A stretch of DNA of 32,612 nucleotides. Source: Tyzzerella sp963558545. GTDB lineage: Bacteria > Bacillota > Clostridia > Lachnospirales > CAG-274. The translations under genes and the position numbers were made by a program. A model generated the notes under the pieces. It made no database searches. It was not told where the DNA came from and was given only the letters and a program-made list of their open reading frames with translations. Below are positions 7,587-16,309 of the stretch, piece by piece. Each line of letters begins with the position of its first letter. Positions within the stretch are counted from its first letter, which is position 1. The stretch spans positions 1 to 32,612 of the forward strand of contig NZ_CAUWHO010000022.1 in assembly GCF_963558545.1 (NCBI RefSeq), in the 5' to 3' direction.

Positions 7587-8972
7587 TTAGCTTACCTCCT
7601 TACCTATTAATTTCTCTAATTCATTGTAAGGCATACCATTTTGTAAAAGTCTTTCTTTCATATTGCTAGATATGTTATTAACTTTTTCAAAATGTCCATC
7701 TATTATAACTTTATCTTTTTCTCTTATATTTTTAGTAACTTTATATCTAAATAGTGTATTATAATAAACATTACCTTTTTCATCTATAATACATTCCATT
7801 ATTTCGGTTAATTTCCTTTGTTTATTATCTAACTGTTTAGCATACACAACTATTGGAAAAGCTTCTGTTACAAATTCCATTAATGTTTGATTATCTATAT
7901 CTGTTCCTTTCTTACATAAACTAACTACCCTTTTATATGTAGAACGACAATCGTTTGAATGTACCGTTGTTATAACTGTATGCCCTGTTCTAGCAGCTTC
8001 TTGTGCAGAAAATGCCTCCTTATCACGCATTTCCCCTACACATATAACATCAGGATGAAAACGAAGTGCTACTGCTAATAAGTCTTCTTGTTCTATTGAT
8101 AAATTTTCATTTTCACTTGGTCTTGTTATTGTTTGTATTATTGAGTTTTTAATCTTACCATTTTTATCACGCTTTACTAAATCAAACTCTCTAGAGCCAC
8201 TTTCAATAGTAAAAATTCTTTTATTATTTAATGTAGTTAATATCCAATCTGTTATTGTTGTCTTTCCACTACCTGTACCACCTGCTACACACATACTTAT
8301 TCCATAATTAATAACAGTAGATATAAAATCTAACATTTCTTCAGTTGCCGTTTCATTTTTTATAAAGTCTTCTCGTTCTAGATTATTAGCATTTACTATC
8401 CTTATAGATGCACATACTTCTACATCTTCATCTACAATAGGCGATTTTAAAACGGCTATCCTTATATTTTTAGATAAATGCCCTAAAACTATTGGGCTTG
8501 CATTATCTATTGTTGCACCTGATATATTTAACATTTTTCTAACAATATTTAATGCCTGTTCTTTGTTTATAAATTGTTCAGGTGCTTTTATTCTACTGCC
8601 ATTAGAATAATTTATTTCTATATCTTCCCAAGAGTTAATATTTATTTCTTCTACATTTTTATCATTTAAGTATTTTGTTATAAAAGAAAACCCTACTATA
8701 TCTTCATATAATTTTTTTAATAATTCATCTTTTGTTAAGTCTTCAACAGATGAGTTACTATCATTTATAAATTTTTCTAAAATAAGCCTTATTTTATCTT
8801 TTTTATTTTCTTCTATACTGCCTTTATCAACTTCTAATATCAAATCTTTATAATTATCATTAGATTGAAAAAAGGCTTTTGCACCATTTAAAACATCTAT
8901 ATATTTTTGTTCTTTTAAGTTATTATTTAAAATAGATGTTCTTTTACCTAAAGAAGAATATCTATCTTCCAT
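7587..8972 (-). CDS. tadA: TadA/CpaF pilus assembly ATPase
   Basis: The 461-residue protein is a CpaF/TadA-type secretion ATPase (VirB11-like superfamily). The N-terminal domain spans about residues 80-200. Visible motifs are Walker A GGTGSGKT (231-238), Walker B with the Glu of CVGEMRD (about 311-317), the Arg-rich AARTGHT and the His box HTVITTVHS (331-339). It powers Flp pilus assembly from the cytoplasmic face. The start ATG overlaps the stop of the TadZ-like gene by one base (TAATG). As a VirB11-like enzyme it could in principle serve the neighbouring secretion system, but Gram-positive conjugation systems normally lack VirB11 and the flanking genes are all Tad. Confidence 0.93.
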   Translation of the reverse strand: MEDRYSSLGKRTSILNNNLKEQKYIDVLNGAKAFFQSNDNYKDLILEVDKGSIEENKKDKIRLILEKFINDSNSSVEDLTKDELLKKLYEDIVGFSFITKYLNDKNVEEININSWEDIEINYSNGSRIKAPEQFINKEQALNIVRKMLNISGATIDNASPIVLGHLSKNIRIAVLKSPIVDEDVEVCASIRIVNANNLEREDFIKNETATEEMLDFISTVINYGISMCVAGGTGSGKTTITDWILTTLNNKRIFTIESGSREFDLVKRDKNGKIKNSIIQTITRPSENENLSIEQEDLLAVALRFHPDVICVGEMRDKEAFSAQEAARTGHTVITTVHSNDCRSTYKRVVSLCKKGTDIDNQTLMEFVTEAFPIVVYAKQLDNKQRKLTEIMECIIDEKGNVYYNTLFRYKVTKNIREKDKVIIDGHFEKVNNISSNMKERLLQNGMPYNELEKLIGKEVS

Positions 8973-9766
8973 TAAAATAACCTCCTAAATAATTTATTAA
9001 TTTCTTTATCAAAAATAAGCCCATTTTTGCTACTAAGATTTTTAAGAAGTGTTCTTTCATTAAATTGCCCTTTTATTTCTTCACAACTTATAAATTTAAA
9101 ATCACTATTAGCAAAAACTTCTTCTATTAAATTATTTTCATAATTATTCAAAATTTTTATAGGCTTATCATCAATTATATTTGCATTTTTAAATAAACTA
9201 TTTTGTGATACAAAATAACTTATCGATTTAGCGTCTTGATTTGCTATTCTAATTATATTATCTGCCATCTTTAAACCTACTATTGATAGCATATTATTAG
9301 ATATATAGCTTGTACAATCTATAATTACATAATCAAATATATTTTTTAATTTTTCGTATAGTATCATTATTTGCTCTTCTGTACTTTCAGGGTAAGAATA
9401 TTCATTTTCTTCTTCTAATAAACCTAATAATGCTAAATAACTATTTCTTTTTAATATAGTTAAATTTTTCTTTATTAAATTGTCTGTTATGTTGTTTGCA
9501 GATAATATACTACCTATACTAGCTTTAAATTCAAATTCATTTTCTAAAGCTACACAAGGCATCATAGGGGCAGTCATATCACAAAAAACTAAACATACAT
9601 TTTTATTTTGTGATGATAACTTTTTTGCAAGTTTTATAGCTATCGTACTTTTACCTGCATTAGGACTTCCCCAAATAGCTAACATTTTAGTATTTAAACT
9701 TATTTCTTCTATTTCTTCATTTTCAAACTGTCTTTTAAAATATTTACCTTTTTTTAAATTAATCAT
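8972..9766 (-). CDS. tadZ: TadZ/CpaE-like MinD-family ATPase
   Basis: The 264-residue protein has a P-loop GSPNAGKST (about 33-41), an Asp-containing switch (VFCDMTAP, about 81-88) and an IIDC strand near residue 150, typical of the MinD/ParA fold. In Tad loci this is TadZ/CpaE, which positions the pilus machine. The usual N-terminal receiver-like domain of TadZ is missing: the P-loop begins about 30 residues in. A receiver-like protein encoded at 11290-12270 may supply it. The P-loop lacks the first Lys of the deviant KGGxGKT form, so ATP-driven dimerisation may differ. It lies between cpaB and tadA. Confidence 0.8.
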   Translation of the reverse strand: MINLKKGKYFKRQFENEEIEEISLNTKMLAIWGSPNAGKSTIAIKLAKKLSSQNKNVCLVFCDMTAPMMPCVALENEFEFKASIGSILSANNITDNLIKKNLTILKRNSYLALLGLLEEENEYSYPESTEEQIMILYEKLKNIFDYVIIDCTSYISNNMLSIVGLKMADNIIRIANQDAKSISYFVSQNSLFKNANIIDDKPIKILNNYENNLIEEVFANSDFKFISCEEIKGQFNERTLLKNLSSKNGLIFDKEINKLFRRLF

Positions 9767-9770
9767 AAAA

Positions 9771-10526
9771 TTACTCCTTATTTATAGTTGTTTGTTCTGT
9801 AACATCTTCTGCCAACTCTTCTTCGCTTTCCACAATACCAAAAACTTTATCTTGCTCTTTTAAATATGCTTTTTTAATTTCTTCATCTCCACGATGTACT
9901 AGAGAAATATGTACGTTACTATTATCTTCAAAATTGGCAAGCATTATTGCTTGTGCTTCATTTACAAGTAATGTTACTGTAGAATATAATTCTTTTTGCT
10001 CTCCATTTTGTTGCCCATTTGTATCGTAGCCACTTTCATCTGTAACTGCTATTACTTCAACATATTTAAGCTCTTGTGGTATATATCCATCATTATTTTC
10101 ATCTGTTTGTGGTACAATTATAGATACTATATCTCCTGTTTCTATTTTTCCACTTAAGCCTTTTGATAAAGTTTTAAGTGAAATAGATATAGCCTGTTTT
10201 CCATTTAAGTTTGTTAAATATTCAGAGCTTGATACAGGCTTAACTGATATTTTATTTTCTGTTATAAAATCATTTTCTAATATTTTTGTCTTTGCATAAG
10301 TACCTATTATATTTTGGTCTGCTTTTATAAGTTCTTTAGGTAAATTATATTTAGAAAGCTTTAATGTTTTTATCATATCTTTTTCTATTTTATCCCCACT
10401 ATTTATATTTTTTGTAGCAACTAAAACATCTACTTTATCTTCTCCATTTTGAAATGGATTAAAGAAATAGGTTGCAATACCTATCGCCATAACTATTAAA
10501 CCTAAAATTGTTCTTTTACTTAACAT
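9771..10526 (-). CDS. cpaB: CpaB/RcpC-like Flp pilus assembly protein
   Basis: The 251-residue product has an N-terminal membrane segment (about 7-25, ILGLIVMAIGIATYF), then a SAF domain (about 33-95, with VLVATKNINSGDKI and the following proline-rich loop) and a beta-rich C-terminal part with GDIVSIIVP. This is the CpaB/RcpC layout. In diderm bacteria CpaB contacts the secretin; here no secretin is present, as expected for a monoderm, and it may contact peptidoglycan instead. The final 25 residues are acidic. AAAGGAG precedes ATG 10526. Confidence 0.87.
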   Translation of the reverse strand: MLSKRTILGLIVMAIGIATYFFNPFQNGEDKVDVLVATKNINSGDKIEKDMIKTLKLSKYNLPKELIKADQNIIGTYAKTKILENDFITENKISVKPVSSSEYLTNLNGKQAISISLKTLSKGLSGKIETGDIVSIIVPQTDENNDGYIPQELKYVEVIAVTDESGYDTNGQQNGEQKELYSTVTLLVNEAQAIMLANFEDNSNVHISLVHRGDEEIKKAYLKEQDKVFGIVESEEELAEDVTEQTTINKE

Positions 10527-10538
10527 ATATTTTCTCCT

Positions 10539-10949
10539 TTATATTAAACTATATAATAATATAGGCAAATTACCTATTAAAAAGAAAGGTAAAAAAGGAA
10601 GCGATTTTACTTGCTTCCTTCTTAATACCTTGTCTATACCATAATAAATAAACATAACAAAAATACCTAATATAACCATTAATATTGTATCTTCAAGCCC
10701 AAATAATAACCCTGTTGCTCCTATAAACTTTATATCTCCACCGCCTATATTAAAGTTAGTAAAAGCAACTAACAATAATAAAACAATAGATAATATAAGT
10801 CCATCTAAATATATATCAAAGGTAAATAAACAAAGACATAATATTAATAAATGTATACAATTAGGTATTTTTCTATATTTAAAATCATATATGCTACCTA
10901 TTGTCAGTATGATAAAATAACATATTAAAGTTATTTTATACACCATCAT
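10539..10949 (-). CDS. tadV: TadV/CpaA-type prepilin peptidase (A24)
   Basis: About 136 residues of mostly membrane-spanning sequence. Both catalytic aspartates of the A24 family are visible: GSIYDFKYRKIPN near the N-terminus and GGGDIKF in the middle. It would cleave and possibly methylate the Flp pilin and the two TadE-like proteins. The frame is open to an ATG at 10970, but GGAAG just upstream of the ATGATG at 10944-10949 makes that the better start; it overlaps the flp stop by 14 bases. The short form without the N-terminal methylase domain is normal for TadV. Confidence 0.88.
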   Translation of the reverse strand: MMVYKITLICYFIILTIGSIYDFKYRKIPNCIHLLILCLCLFTFDIYLDGLILSIVLLLLVAFTNFNIGGGDIKFIGATGLLFGLEDTILMVILGIFVMFIYYGIDKVLRRKQVKSLPFLPFFLIGNLPILLYSLI

Positions 10950-11169
10950 ATACACTTCCTGCTTTATCAATTGCCTTTTGAAAAAGCTCTGGTAATTTAT
11001 CTTTTGCTAACCCAAACAATATTAACCCTAATACAACTACTATTGCAATAGTAACATTTTTGTCAATATAAAACTCGCCGTCATTATTTTTTAATTTTTC
11101 TACAACTCTTTCTTTTACCATTTGTCCTTTAATATATAATTTTGTACTAATTTCATTAATTTTTTTCAT
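10936..11169 (-). CDS. flp: Flp-type major prepilin
   Basis: The 77-residue product has a long basic leader (KLYIKGQMVKERVVEKLKNNDG), then EFYID and a hydrophobic core (VTIAIVVVLGLILFGL), then a short tail. Cleavage after Gly30 would give a mature pilin of about 47 residues, the normal Flp size. Position +5 is Asp instead of the usual Glu. It is the first gene of the Tad block, 112 bases after a terminator, with an excellent AGGAGG site. Its leader core (GEFYID) matches that of the TadE-like protein at 5361-5762, supporting common processing by the peptidase encoded next. Confidence 0.8.
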   Translation of the reverse strand: MKKINEISTKLYIKGQMVKERVVEKLKNNDGEFYIDKNVTIAIVVVLGLILFGLAKDKLPELFQKAIDKAGSVYDGV

Positions 11170-11281
11170 TGTTTTTTCCTCCTAAAATTTATAAAACTAT
11201 TTGTTAATTTACTTTTTATACTTGAACACAAGCATAATTTAAACAATCATAGGCATTCCCCCTTTCAAACTCCTAATAAAT

Positions 11282-11310
11282 ACAAAAAGTTAGCTAAAAT
11301 TAGCTAACTT
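11282..11310 (-). terminator. Strong Rho-independent terminator between conjugation and Tad blocks
   Basis: A perfect 11-bp inverted repeat (AAGTTAGCTAA at 11300-11310, mirrored at 11287-11297, 2-base loop) is followed on the minus strand by T5. It overlaps the last codons and stop of the 11290-12270 gene. It separates the type IV secretion transcript from the Tad operon, whose promoter should lie in 11172-11280, although I see no near-consensus pair there. Confidence 0.85.
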
Positions 11311-12270
11311 ATCATAAATATTTTCTTTAAATATACACTTTAAATTGTTATCATTACAGTATTTTTTTAATATCTCTGTTTCAAAATCTATATCAATTAT
11401 AGCCGTGCCATCTTCTATAATACCTACTATATTACCAAAATAATTTAATACTTTTGTATCTTCTATAATTTCTATAAAAATAGAAACTTTTTCATCTAAC
11501 TGTATATCTTTTTCTATGTTTTTAAATGTAGACATAAGCCCACAATTAGCTTTTTTTATTTCTCTTGCAACCTGACTTAAGCTTTTTTCTTCCGTTTTTA
11601 TAGTCTGTTTTTCTGATAGATTACAAAAATTATTGTCATCTTTTTTAGCTTCTAGGTGTTCTTTTGTATCAATTTTTTCATTTTGTGTACCTATTTTATG
11701 TTTTGTAGTAACCTGTTGTATTTTAATAGATTTTTCTTTTTTAGGTTTATGCTCTTCATTCTTTTTGTAAGCTTTTTCTTTTTTATCTTTATTTTTTATA
11801 TTATCTAAAAAATTATTAAAAAAACCTTTTTTGTCAGTAGTTTTTTGTACTTCAAAATTTTCAACTCTATAACCTAAAGTGTTAGCATAATTGTTTGTCT
11901 TTTCAAAGCAATTTTTAACTTCTAAATTTCTAACTTCTTCATCTTTACTTGTTACAAAGTTGTAAATACCTTCGGCAAAAAATCTACCAAGTAAGCTATC
12001 GCCTTTTTCTCTGCCTATCCCAACAATTATTATACTAACATTGCTATTACAAAGCCTAAAAGCACATAAAGATTTAATAAGCTCCATTTCATCATCAATT
12101 ATATTTTCTAAATCAATAGCTAAAAACTCTAAATGATTTAATTTTGTACTATTGGTTTCTATATAGCCTGTAAAATCCCGTTCTAGCACTAAATCTGTAT
12201 GTATACCTAATTCTTGTGATTGCTTATCAAAAATATCTACATTCTTTTCAGATGAAAAATATAGTAACAT
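11290..12270 (-). CDS. Receiver-like protein with charged linker, candidate TadZ partner
   Basis: This 326-residue product has three parts: an N-terminal alpha/beta domain (about 1-115) with alternating strands and helices (LLYFSSEK, FLAIDLENI, SIIIVGIG), resembling an atypical response-receiver; a long Lys/Glu-rich, low-complexity linker (about 140-225); and a C-terminal small domain (about 230-326). In many TadZ/CpaE proteins a degenerate receiver precedes the MinD-like ATPase. Here the ATPase gene (8972-9766) lacks it, so this may be the detached half. That is inference from fold pattern and neighbourhood. It is the last gene before the terminator and begins behind AAGGAGGG. Confidence 0.6.
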   Translation of the reverse strand: MLLYFSSEKNVDIFDKQSQELGIHTDLVLERDFTGYIETNSTKLNHLEFLAIDLENIIDDEMELIKSLCAFRLCNSNVSIIIVGIGREKGDSLLGRFFAEGIYNFVTSKDEEVRNLEVKNCFEKTNNYANTLGYRVENFEVQKTTDKKGFFNNFLDNIKNKDKKEKAYKKNEEHKPKKEKSIKIQQVTTKHKIGTQNEKIDTKEHLEAKKDDNNFCNLSEKQTIKTEEKSLSQVAREIKKANCGLMSTFKNIEKDIQLDEKVSIFIEIIEDTKVLNYFGNIVGIIEDGTAIIDIDFETEILKKYCNDNNLKCIFKENIYDKLANFS

Positions 12271-12289
12271 ATCACTTCCCTCCTTATTA

Positions 12290-12445
12290 CTACTGAAACT
12301 TATGTTTTTCTAAATCTTCTAAATATTCTTTTGGTGGAAATGTTTTGTATTCATTTATAGGTATTTCTATATTTTTTGTTGGTTTGTAGCCAAAATAAAC
12401 TATAAGGCTTAATACCAAAGCTATAAAAATTAGTATTTTTCTCAT
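12290..12445 (-). CDS. 51-residue single-pass membrane peptide
   Basis: The frame starts at ATG 12445, overlapping the stop of the C39 hydrolase gene as ATGA, and ends at TAG 12290-12292. The product begins MRKILIFIALVLSLIVYFGY, one membrane segment (3-19), followed by about 30 polar residues (NEYKTFPPKEYLEDLEK). No Cys forms a lipobox. Tight coupling to the hydrolase gene and a sensible topology support expression. Small membrane proteins at this place in conjugation operons often act as accessory or entry-exclusion factors, but nothing in the sequence shows that here. Confidence 0.65.
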   Translation of the reverse strand: MRKILIFIALVLSLIVYFGYKPTKNIEIPINEYKTFPPKEYLEDLEKHKFQ

Positions 12446-13257
12446 ATTTCTTCACTTTCTTCTATTTCTAAATCATCATAACTATATGCCCAAGCACCTT
12501 TTATTTCATTAGATATAAATTCAGGTGTAAATGTTTCGTTTGATTTTTTCTCGTTCCAACTATCATTTACTTTAACTTTTCCGTCTTCAGTAAGTCCTGT
12601 TAATACGATAAAATGCCCACCATTAGTAAAATAACCTGTGCTAACTCCTGTTGGTGTGTTGTATCCTTTGTAACAAGTAGACACTATCATTACTTTACCT
12701 TGTGATAAATTTTCAACTATACTATCTGCACTTGTAGATACTTGTTCTGCATTTAAACCAAACTCTCTTGCACCTGTTGTCATAAGCTCCCAACTACTTC
12801 CCATTCCATTAATAGCCCACCCCCTACTTGTACTAAATTGTGCCATAGTAAGTGGTGTTACTGATGTATCTCCTGTTAAACCTACTACAACCATTGCTAA
12901 AGATGTCGGTCCGCAACCTGCTATTTTTATAGTAGTACCTGCATATGAGTGGTTAGCCCACCTTGTGTCAAATTGAAAAAATAAAGGTATATCTCTACCT
13001 TCGTATATTGCGTCATCTTTTATATGATTTTCATTCTTAAAATCTTGTAAAATTTGTGATATTTCACTATCTATGTCTGCCCCTGTTACTTCTAACAACA
13101 CAGTTATTGGCGATGTAATTATGTAATATATAAAAGTCAAAAAAAGAAAAATTGTAGCAATACCTATAATTAAACCTGTTATTAATTTTTCTCGTTTTTC
13201 TTCATCTAATAATCTTGCTATTAACTCTCTTATTATTAAATAGGCTATTTTAGGCAT
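12442..13257 (-). CDS. Membrane-anchored C39-like cysteine peptidase of the conjugation system
   Basis: The 271-residue product has an N-terminal cytoplasmic stretch, a membrane segment (about 25-47) and an outward C39-type papain-fold domain (about 88-262). The catalytic Cys is in GCGPTSLAM (Cys115), the His in GGHFIVLTG (His215), and an Asn/Asp follows in VNDSW (231-232). In Gram-positive transfer systems a wall hydrolase (NlpC/P60, CHAP or lysozyme type) sits beside virB4 and opens peptidoglycan. A C39_2-type domain here probably fills the same role, or cleaves a surface protein or wall peptide. The start directly follows the VirB4 stop. Confidence 0.82.
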   Translation of the reverse strand: MPKIAYLIIRELIARLLDEEKREKLITGLIIGIATIFLFLTFIYYIITSPITVLLEVTGADIDSEISQILQDFKNENHIKDDAIYEGRDIPLFFQFDTRWANHSYAGTTIKIAGCGPTSLAMVVVGLTGDTSVTPLTMAQFSTSRGWAINGMGSSWELMTTGAREFGLNAEQVSTSADSIVENLSQGKVMIVSTCYKGYNTPTGVSTGYFTNGGHFIVLTGLTEDGKVKVNDSWNEKKSNETFTPEFISNEIKGAWAYSYDDLEIEESEEI

Positions 13258-15114
13258 TTATCTTCCACCTTTTCCACCTAGTATATATTTTGCTTCATAG
13301 TCGGCAAGCTCCATATTAAAAATATAGTGTTTGCTACCATTTATAAGTAGCCCTCGTCCTTGTACACCTGCTTGTATTATATCTTTGTGTATTTGTTTAA
13401 GCTCAAATGTATCAACTATTTCTTGTAAGTCTTTACCATCACTACCTAAAAATATTTTGTAACAAGGAAGTGTTAAAAGTGCTTGTCCATACATTTTTAT
13501 TCTTGGGTCTAGAAAGTCTATTATTGATTGACTTATAACAACTATACTACCTTCATATTTTCTACACCTTTTAGCTATATTTCTAAGTCCTATAAGTGTT
13601 TGTGGTATTTCAGGGTCTATTAAAAGGTAAGCTTCATCACATATAAGCATTATTTTTTCTTTTCTATCTCTTGTTATCTGTTGCCAACACCAACTGATTA
13701 TATTAAAATACTGTGCTTTTTTAATTCTTTCAGAAGAATTATTCAAGTCATAAGTATCTAAACATACTATTTTACTTTCTGTATGTAAACTTGTATGTTT
13801 GTTAAATAAAAATTGGTCTTGCCCATTTATTAAGTTACCTATGTATAAAAGTAAGTCGTTGTAATCTTGTACTGCTCTTGTATCTGTTTCAATCTCTTTA
13901 TTTTTCTTTAAAACATCGTACAAATCTGACATAATAGGAAAATCTTCATTTTTTAAACCACTTATATCTGTGTCCCAAAATATATTAAACTGATTGTAAA
14001 GTTTAATTAAGTTATCATTTAAAATAGTTTTTTGTCTTTCTGTTATTTCTGCCAAACACAAACCAAAGAATACTTCTAAATTTTGTAAATGTAGGGCTAA
14101 TGCTCCTATACCATCAAACTCTACTTCTTCGTCATCTTCTTCTAAATCTATACTTTCATCTTCTTCATTATTTTTTTGATTTTTACTCTGTAAAGATATA
14201 GGCTTTATTTCAAGTGGATTAATGTTTCCTTTGTTGCTACCACCTAAATTTATCCAATCTCCACCTAAATTTTTAACAATATCATCGTATTCTCTTTCAG
14301 GGTCTACTATAAGTATTTTAGTACCTAGCATATATTCGTTAAGTATTATTTTTTTGATAGCCGTTGATTTACCCTTGCCAGGAGCTCCTACTGCAACTAT
14401 ATTTGAGTTTGTTCTGTCGCCTCCTCGTTTCCACAAGTCCATTATCATAAGTTTACCATTTATATCTTTTGCAAAATAAAAGCCTTGTTCATCGCTAAAC
14501 CCTTCGCTAGAATTAAAAAATCCACCTATATAAGTGGATAATAAAGTTGCTCTACCTGCTAACTCTCTCATTATTTCAGTAGTATATCCATAGGGGGCTA
14601 TTGTTAAAAAGCCGTCTTCTTGGTAAAAAGGCACTTGCCTTACTTGGCAACCTAACCCTGCAACTGTATTTATTAGCTTTTCACTATTTTTTCTTAAAGT
14701 TTCTTCGCTATTACCTAAAACTAAAATTATATTTGCCATAATACCGATGCTTTCGCCATTTTCTTCTATCTGCTTAAGAATATTTTGCCCATCTTCTACA
14801 CGCCTTTCTGCCTGTATTCGTCGATAATTATCCCTTTCAGATATTGCTCTTACTTTATTTTCTGCAATATCTTTACTAAAGGCAGAAACTAAAATACCTT
14901 CAGATTGAGGTATAAACTCGCTAATCATTATTGTACCTTGTACATTGCTTATTTTACCAAGCCAACCATTCTCTAACCTGCTAGGGTATTTTGATATTAT
15001 ATAACATTTTGCTAAATTTTCGCCTATTTCAATACCTTTATCTTTAAACTTTAATATTGTTGGCGATATTATATTAAGTAAACTTTCATTTATGTTTGTT
15101 TTACAATTTTTCAT
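13258..15114 (-). CDS. VirB4/TrsE-like conjugation ATPase
   Basis: About 618 residues from ATG 15114 (AAAGGAG upstream; GTG 15129 in frame is the site-overlapping alternative). Walker A is GAPGKGKST (about 243-251) and Walker B LICDEAYLL (about 490-500). The N-terminal part carries the VirB4 pre-ATPase region (about 60-200). The Glu/Asp-rich insert near residue 325-340 (EEDDEEVEF) is unusual. VirB4 energises channel assembly and substrate movement at the membrane. The family is normally about 750-850 residues when whole; here the first 200 residues are encoded by the separate upstream gene, as in the pSK41/pGO1-type TraD-TraE (TrsD-TrsE) arrangement. Confidence 0.9.
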   Translation of the reverse strand: MKNCKTNINESLLNIISPTILKFKDKGIEIGENLAKCYIISKYPSRLENGWLGKISNVQGTIMISEFIPQSEGILVSAFSKDIAENKVRAISERDNYRRIQAERRVEDGQNILKQIEENGESIGIMANIILVLGNSEETLRKNSEKLINTVAGLGCQVRQVPFYQEDGFLTIAPYGYTTEIMRELAGRATLLSTYIGGFFNSSEGFSDEQGFYFAKDINGKLMIMDLWKRGGDRTNSNIVAVGAPGKGKSTAIKKIILNEYMLGTKILIVDPEREYDDIVKNLGGDWINLGGSNKGNINPLEIKPISLQSKNQKNNEEDESIDLEEDDEEVEFDGIGALALHLQNLEVFFGLCLAEITERQKTILNDNLIKLYNQFNIFWDTDISGLKNEDFPIMSDLYDVLKKNKEIETDTRAVQDYNDLLLYIGNLINGQDQFLFNKHTSLHTESKIVCLDTYDLNNSSERIKKAQYFNIISWCWQQITRDRKEKIMLICDEAYLLIDPEIPQTLIGLRNIAKRCRKYEGSIVVISQSIIDFLDPRIKMYGQALLTLPCYKIFLGSDGKDLQEIVDTFELKQIHKDIIQAGVQGRGLLINGSKHYIFNMELADYEAKYILGGKGGR

Positions 15115-15145
15115 AATATCTCCTTTCACACTTAATCATATATAA

Positions 15146-15751
15146 TCACACTTCATCATAGTTCATATTTATTATTGATAAACTATCTTCAAGCTCCATT
15201 GTTTCAATATTTCCATAAGAAGAATTGGCAAACAAGTTGCATAACCTTGCTATTTCTTCTGTTGTGCAAACATTTGCTTGTATTTTACCTGCTTGAAATT
15301 TTCTAGCTATATTGATTAGTTTCTTTTCAAGTTCTACAAAATTGTTTAAGCTCTCTCTAATTAAAAAGTAATATTCATTTTCTAACTCATTACCATTAAC
15401 AGAATATTTATGTAGAAAAAGTGTGGCTTCTCTTAAAAGTTCCTTTTGTTTTAAATTGTTAGAAGCTACATACATTTGTCTATAATCACTAACTAACCTA
15501 CTTATATCAACAGGCTTTGATATTTTAAGCATTCTAAGGTTATCTTTAACAGAAGCAAACTCACTGCTTAAAGTTTTTGTAAGTATATTTATATCTGTCT
15601 TACTCATTGTGCTTATAGAAACTGTGCCAACTTTAATAAATCCTATTATAAAGTTGTCTTTTGTATATAGCATATTGTTTTTTATATCTGCTACATTTAT
15701 GTACTGATTAACAGTCATTTTTTTATTTTTGCTTTGATTTTTCTTCTTCAT
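15146..15751 (-). CDS. TraD/TrsD-like protein, detached VirB4 N-terminal domain
   Basis: The 201-residue product has a Lys-rich start, then YINVADIKNNMLYTKDNFIIGFIKV, a pattern matching the beginning of VirB4 proteins, and a mostly helical remainder. It has no ATPase motif. It overlaps the PrgI-like gene by 29 bases and precedes the VirB4 ATPase gene by about 30 bases. In pSK41/pGO1 and pIP501-type systems a protein of this size (TraD/TrsD) lies in the same place. The ribosome site is weak for ATG 15751, so translation may be coupled to the upstream gene; ATG 15718 is an alternative. Confidence 0.72.
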   Translation of the reverse strand: MKKKNQSKNKKMTVNQYINVADIKNNMLYTKDNFIIGFIKVGTVSISTMSKTDINILTKTLSSEFASVKDNLRMLKISKPVDISRLVSDYRQMYVASNNLKQKELLREATLFLHKYSVNGNELENEYYFLIRESLNNFVELEKKLINIARKFQAGKIQANVCTTEEIARLCNLFANSSYGNIETMELEDSLSIINMNYDEV

Positions 15752-16085
15752 CTAAATATTTTTCCCACCATTCTGTATATTTGTATTTGTATAAATTTTG
15801 CTTGTTATAATATTTATACATACCTACCAACTGTGTCATTGTTGAGTAGTTGTTATTAGGATTTTTAACAACCAAAAAATATGAAAACATAGCTAAAGGT
15901 ACTATAACTAAAATACCTATATTTACTGTTGTAAAAATTCCAACTAATATCCCTACAACAATATCAACTAAAAATAAATAGGCAAAATATTTTGCTTCTT
16001 TTTTACCTATACCTGACACTATTTGAGTTTCTGTTGATAAGTTGGAGGGCATATATAAATTATGATTATTTTCTTCTTTACTCAA
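15723..16085 (-). CDS. PrgI-family conjugation membrane protein
   Basis: The 120-residue product has two adjacent membrane segments (about 33-52 and 56-75) and a C-terminal cytoplasmic helix ending in acidic then basic residues. The motif YMPSNLSTETQIVSGIGKKEAKYF before the first segment is typical of PrgI-type proteins, the small VirB3-like partner of VirB4 in Gram-positive systems. The start is TTG 16085, with AGGAG at good spacing; no ATG in frame is nearby. It is directly upstream of the split VirB4. Confidence 0.8.
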   Translation of the reverse strand: MSKEENNHNLYMPSNLSTETQIVSGIGKKEAKYFAYLFLVDIVVGILVGIFTTVNIGILVIVPLAMFSYFLVVKNPNNNYSTMTQLVGMYKYYNKQNLYKYKYTEWWEKYLDEEEKSKQK

Positions 16086-16089
16086 AAAA

Positions 16090-16302
16090 TCATCTCCTAA
16101 AATAATATTCTATAATAGCTTTTATAGTAAAAATTGAAATAGCACCTACAAAAGCTATTAAGCAATTTTTTATTTTTTTAATATAGCTTTCTTTTTCTTC
16201 TAAGTTAAACATCATAGCTAGTAAGTGGTTAGCTAATTTAAAGACTATACCAACAGTTATTAAGCCTATCATTACATTTATTAAGCTATTTATTGTATCC
16301 AT
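16090..16302 (-). CDS. Small two-segment membrane protein of the transfer operon
   Basis: The 70-residue product has two membrane segments (about 5-25 and 45-64) separated by a charged loop (NLEEKESYIKKIKN). It sits between the VirB6-like and PrgI-like genes with gaps of 4 and 7 bases. Small proteins of this type occur in many Bacillota transfer operons; I do not recognise a specific family. A VirB2/VirB3-like subunit of the channel is possible. Confidence 0.65.
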   Translation of the reverse strand: MDTINSLINVMIGLITVGIVFKLANHLLAMMFNLEEKESYIKKIKNCLIAFVGAISIFTIKAIIEYYFRR

Positions 16303-16309
16303 ACTAACC

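Noticed and set aside
11218..11262. Tiny leader ORF (MPMIV) with GGGGG-type ribosome site before flp
   Set aside because: Too short to judge, with no regulatory hairpin or clear promoter nearby.
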